Below, piece by piece: positions 60,779-64,000 of a stretch of 64,000 nt of DNA. Origin of the DNA: Spirochaetales bacterium. GTDB taxonomy: Bacteria > Spirochaetota > Spirochaetia > SZUA-6 > RPPD01. The stretch spans positions 224,100 to 288,099 of the forward strand of contig JAFGGG010000004.1 of the NCBI GenBank assembly GCA_016930675.1, given 5' to 3'. The notes under the pieces were generated by a model. The model did no database searches, was not told the DNA's origin, and saw nothing but the letters and a program-made list of their open reading frames with translations. The translations under genes were made by a program, and so were the position numbers. The number at the start of each line of letters is the position of its first letter. Within the stretch, counting starts at the first letter, position 1.

Positions 60779-62041
60779 ATGAGAAAAATGCTTGGCCTAG
60801 TGCTTCTCTGCGGTCTTCTTGTTTTAACGCTGGCGTTTTATGCGTGCGGTTCTAAACAAGGAGAAAAGAAGTTAGAAGTTTTCAGCTGGTGGACGGCGGG
60901 AGGTGAAGCCGAAGGATTGGAAGCTATGCGTAAGATATTCATAAATCAAAATCCTGATGTTGAATTCATTAACGCAACTGTGGCCGGTGGTGCAGGTTCC
61001 AATGCGCAGGCGGTTTTAGCAACCCGTATGCAGGGGGGAAGTCCGCCCGATACTTTTCAAGTTCATGCGGGACTTGAATTAATCGGATCATGGGTAGTGG
61101 CGGGAGCAATGGAACCGCTTAACTTTCTGTTTGAGGAAAATGATTGGATGAGCGTATACCCCCAAGGTGTGATTGAAATTATTTCACAAGACCATAAAAT
61201 CTACAGTGTTCCCGTGAATATCCATAGATCAAATGTGCTTTGGTATAATAAAGCCATATTTAATAAATTCGGATTAGACCCGCCGGAGACTCTTGATGAT
61301 TTTTTTACCGTTGCAGAAGTGCTGGCAGATGAGGGTATAACACCATTGGCACTTGGCGACAATGGAATATGGGCTGCCACTCATCTGTTTGAGAACATAT
61401 TGCTGGGGGCGTTAGGTCCGGAAAAGTACAAAGGCCTGTGGACCGGTAAGGTTAAATGGGACAGCGCCGATGTCAAAGCCGCGCTTAAGACTTTTGTGAA
61501 GGTATTAGGTTATGTAAACACTGATCATGCTGCATTGAGCTGGGACGGAGCTGCTCAATACGTAATAGACGGAAAATGTGCCATGACAGTGATGGGTGAT
61601 TGGGCGCACGGATATTTTAAGGCAAAAGGTTTGAAACCGGGAGTAGACTATGGATGGATGCCCTCTCCGGGTACGATCGGAGCATTTAACATGCTTTCGG
61701 ATTCGTTCGGACTGCCAAAAAATGCTCCTCACCGGAAAATAGCAATAAAGTGGCTTACGGTGTGCGGATCCAAGGCAGGACAGGATGCGTTCAATCCCAT
61801 TAAAGGTTCAATACCGGCGCGCACCGACGCGGATAGAAATCTGTATGATGCTTATCTGCTTTCGGCAATGAATGATTTTTCTTCAGATACTATTGTGCCC
61901 AGTTGCGCACATGGGGCTGCGGCAGCGCAAAGTTGGGTTACAAAAATACATGATGTTATGAGTATATTTGTTGCGGAAAAAGATGTGGAAAAAGCAGCCA
62001 GGGAATTTCAAGCAGCAGCATCACGGTTTGCGAATAAATAA
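60779..62041 (+). CDS. Sugar ABC transporter substrate-binding lipoprotein (family 1)
   Basis: A lipoprotein signal (lipobox FYAC, Cys about 22) precedes a family 1 solute-binding protein of 420 residues. Typical blocks are LEVFSWWTAGGEAEGLEAMRKIF, MQGGSPPDTFQVH, LWYNKAIFNKFGLDPPETLDDF and MTVMGDWAHGYFK. The Trp-rich start resembles glucose/mannose-type binding proteins, but specificity cannot be fixed. AAAAGGAGG lies before the ATG. Two permeases follow with 2 bases between and then a 4-base overlap. Confidence 0.94.
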   Translation: MRKMLGLVLLCGLLVLTLAFYACGSKQGEKKLEVFSWWTAGGEAEGLEAMRKIFINQNPDVEFINATVAGGAGSNAQAVLATRMQGGSPPDTFQVHAGLELIGSWVVAGAMEPLNFLFEENDWMSVYPQGVIEIISQDHKIYSVPVNIHRSNVLWYNKAIFNKFGLDPPETLDDFFTVAEVLADEGITPLALGDNGIWAATHLFENILLGALGPEKYKGLWTGKVKWDSADVKAALKTFVKVLGYVNTDHAALSWDGAAQYVIDGKCAMTVMGDWAHGYFKAKGLKPGVDYGWMPSPGTIGAFNMLSDSFGLPKNAPHRKIAIKWLTVCGSKAGQDAFNPIKGSIPARTDADRNLYDAYLLSAMNDFSSDTIVPSCAHGAAAAQSWVTKIHDVMSIFVAEKDVEKAAREFQAAASRFANK

Positions 62042-62043
62042 GT

Positions 62044-62940
62044 ATGGTTCGCTCTAGGAAAGATATTGCTATAGGGATGAGCATTGTTATTCCCTGTTTT
62101 TTGGTGCTGGCTGTTTTTGTCTACGGATTCATCGGTTGGACCCTTACTGTATCTTTTACAGCTTGGGAGGGTGTGCTGCCCAACTGGGAGTTCGTGGGAT
62201 TAAAAAACTTTGCCACCCTCTTCTCCACCCAACGTTTTCAGATCGATTTACTCAATACGGTATTTTTCAGTATCTTTTTTCTGGGGTTTTGTGTCTTATT
62301 CGGATTTACGCTTGCAATATTATTGGACAAAATCACTACGGGCGCTGCTGTTTTTCGTAATATTTTTTTATTTCCATTGGCTATCTCGTTTGTAGTCACC
62401 GGGGTGATATGGCGTTGGATTTTCAATCCGTCTGTGGGAATAAACGCTCTTATAAACAGTACAGTCGGAGTTAATATCGCATGGCGCTGGTATACCGACA
62501 CCTCAAGTGTATGCGGTTTCCACATTGCATTAATACCAGTTGTTATCGCCGCCGGCTGGCAGCTTACCGGATACATAATGGCTATGGTTCTGGCCGGTTT
62601 AAGAGCAATTCCCGTAGAGATATTCGAATCAGCGGCGATTGACGGAGCCGGAGAATTCAGGAAACTTTTCAATATTATCATCCCCCATCTTAAGCCAATT
62701 CTGCTGTCAGCACTCATTGTGCTGGGTCATATCTCTTTGAAAATATTCGACCTGGTCTATACTATGACCGGTCGCGGCACTGCTTTTGTTACAGATTTTC
62801 CCGGTATTTATATGTTTGAAACTACGTTTCAAGGCCACTTTTATGCGGAAGGCGCCGGTATTTCGATTATTATGCTGATGCTTGTCGCCATAGTTATTAT
62901 TCCCTACCTCTATTCTATTCTGAAAAAGGAGCGTGTATGA
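62044..62940 (+). CDS. Sugar ABC transporter permease, MalF/UgpA type
   Basis: The 298-residue protein has six hydrophobic helices and the CUT1 permease coupling motif [25 protein letters not shown] (EAA loop). The N-terminal [24 protein letters not shown] is the usual CUT1 first loop. It sits 2 bases after the binding-protein gene and overlaps the second permease by 4 bases. It pairs with that permease to form the channel. Confidence 0.95.
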   Translation: MVRSRKDIAIGMSIVIPCFLVLAVFVYGFIGWTLTVSFTAWEGVLPNWEFVGLKNFATLFSTQRFQIDLLNTVFFSIFFLGFCVLFGFTLAILLDKITTGAAVFRNIFLFPLAISFVVTGVIWRWIFNPSVGINALINSTVGVNIAWRWYTDTSSVCGFHIALIPVVIAAGWQLTGYIMAMVLAGLRAIPVEIFESAAIDGAGEFRKLFNIIIPHLKPILLSALIVLGHISLKIFDLVYTMTGRGTAFVTDFPGIYMFETTFQGHFYAEGAGISIIMLMLVAIVIIPYLYSILKKERV

Positions 62941-63791
62941 GTCTGCTGCAAAATATCCGCTCGTTCAAACTCACTTTAAAGCAAAGGAAAATGGGACTTT
63001 ATCTGACGCTGATTATTTGCAGTCTTTTTTTCCTGCTGCCCATTTACGTACTCCTTGTTACAAGCTTTAAAGGCTTTGCAGAGGTCAGTGAGGGTAACAT
63101 GTGGGCCTTACCCTTAAAGGCAACTTTTGCCGCCTTTGAAAAGGCATTTACAAAATTGGGCCCCAGTTTTATAAACAGTCTGATCCTCACTGTTCCGGCG
63201 ACACTTATCTCCGCTTTACTCGGTTCGTTAAACGGTTATATTCTTTCAAAATGGAGATTTAAAGGCGCTAATCTTATTTTTGTACTCATGCTTTTCGGTA
63301 TGTTTATACCTTACCAGAGTATACTTATCCCTTTGGTTCAGTTTCTACAGAAAATAGGTCTGTACGGAAATCTTATCGGTTTGATAATAGTGCATATAAT
63401 TTACGGGCTACCTATTACCACTCTGATTTTCCGTAATTATTACTCTGAAATCCCCGATGAGCTGATAGAAGCCGCGCATGTAGACGGGCAGGGCATAATG
63501 GGTACCTATCTGTATATTATTTTTCCTATTTCGCTGCCTGCTTTTGTAGTGGTGATTATTTGGCAGTTTACGAACATCTGGAATGAGTTCCTGTTTGCCA
63601 TTACCATTACCCAAAATCCCGAACAGCAGCCGGTTACCGTCGCATTGCAGGATTTGTCCGGAACCTTTATAAAGGAATGGAATGTGCAGATGGCGGGTGC
63701 GTTTTTAGCCGCCCTTCCCACATTGCTTATCTATATCATTTTGGGGAAATATTTTATCCGCGGACTGCTGGCCGGTTCCGTGAAAGGATAA
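62937..63791 (+). CDS. Sugar ABC transporter permease, MalG/UgpE type
   Basis: The 284 residues form six helices with the EAA loop [27 protein letters not shown] and [23 protein letters not shown], both typical of MalG-type CUT1 permeases. The C-terminus [11 protein letters not shown] is the expected tail. No ATPase gene follows in the window; a terminator does. A shared MsmX/UgpC-type ATPase encoded elsewhere is likely. Confidence 0.95.
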   Translation: MSLLQNIRSFKLTLKQRKMGLYLTLIICSLFFLLPIYVLLVTSFKGFAEVSEGNMWALPLKATFAAFEKAFTKLGPSFINSLILTVPATLISALLGSLNGYILSKWRFKGANLIFVLMLFGMFIPYQSILIPLVQFLQKIGLYGNLIGLIIVHIIYGLPITTLIFRNYYSEIPDELIEAAHVDGQGIMGTYLYIIFPISLPAFVVVIIWQFTNIWNEFLFAITITQNPEQQPVTVALQDLSGTFIKEWNVQMAGAFLAALPTLLIYIILGKYFIRGLLAGSVKG

Positions 63792-63811
63792 TACCTCCTT
63801 TATTGTGACGG

Positions 63812-63850
63812 TGCCCGGTAGGTGTTCATGCATGTACCGGGCATATTTTT
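63812..63850 (+). terminator. Intrinsic terminator of the sugar ABC operon
   Basis: TGCCCGGTA (63812-63820) pairs with TACCGGGCA (63835-63843) and is followed by TATTTTT. It lies 21 bases after the second permease stop. Nothing is recognised in the remaining 150 bases of the window. Confidence 0.85.
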
Positions 63851-64000
63851 CACGTGCTCTTATAGCAAAGGTAAATCGGTTATAAATTCTAGATTTTTCG
63901 CTTACCTTAAATATTTTTATAGTGGTACGAAGCCTGTACCCGACCCTGAGCGTCAGATATAAGCATATTTTGGTACATACTGTTTCTCCCTGTAAGGCGT

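Noticed and set aside
63500..64000. ABC ATPase gene after the two sugar permeases
   Set aside because: The row ends with a terminator and no open frame with Walker motifs follows in the remaining bases.

Overview
The window looks like chromosome from a spirochaete of the Treponema/Spirochaeta type. The reasons are the minus-strand block rpsB-tsf-frr-uppS-cdsA-dxr-rseP, an order I associate with treponemes; a class I (archaeal-type) lysyl-tRNA synthetase; many signal peptides and lipoboxes of a diderm; and an acetate kinase with an extra C-terminal tail. There is no phage, transposase or CRISPR array. The DNA reads as a moderately AT-rich, densely packed, mostly vertical chromosome. The species cannot be named from sequence alone.

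Layout. 1-8.2 kb: 3' end of ackA, a broken glycoside hydrolase gene, an exported protein of unknown role, a 1259-residue GlnE-like adenylyltransferase carrying ACT-like domains, and a small membrane protein. 8.4-14.6 kb: a seven-gene operon behind a palindromic operator (membrane protein, HTH_34 regulator, LolA-like carrier, two FtsX/MacB-type permeases, LolD-type ATPase, outer-membrane barrel), which looks like an envelope lipid or lipoprotein trafficking system. 14.6-16.6 kb: two coupled class III cyclase homologues, one of them degenerate. 16.8-24.1 kb: nudC, an HDOD gene and a pelDEFG exopolysaccharide operon. 24.2-27.8 kb: rpsF-ssb-rpsR-rplI-dnaB-comFB. 27.8-38.2 kb, all minus strand: WD40 protein, CpXC protein, rseP, dxr, cdsA, uppS, frr, tsf, rpsB, maf and a DUF4321 protein. 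38.3-51.9 kb: tRNA-Arg(CCG), hisC, a lipoprotein, a transglutaminase-like protein, purC, clpP with a structured leader, an MTA phosphorylase, apbE, era, rpiA, lysS, rlpA and proC. 51.9-57 kb: a metallopeptidase/propeller/barrel protein, a GH5 glucanase and an SDR. 57.1-63.8 kb: a histidine kinase, an NtrC-type regulator and a CUT1 sugar transporter behind a near-consensus sigma-54 promoter.

How parts fit. The two-component pair probably activates the sigma-54 promoter of the sugar transporter next to it. PelD, ComFB and HDOD proteins point to second-messenger control, and the paired cyclase homologues add a cyclic-nucleotide theme. The most notable unexplained structures are a three-hairpin intergenic element present twice with compensating stem changes, the terminator-bearing leader upstream of clpP, and the LolA/FtsX/barrel operon with its own repressor-like regulator.
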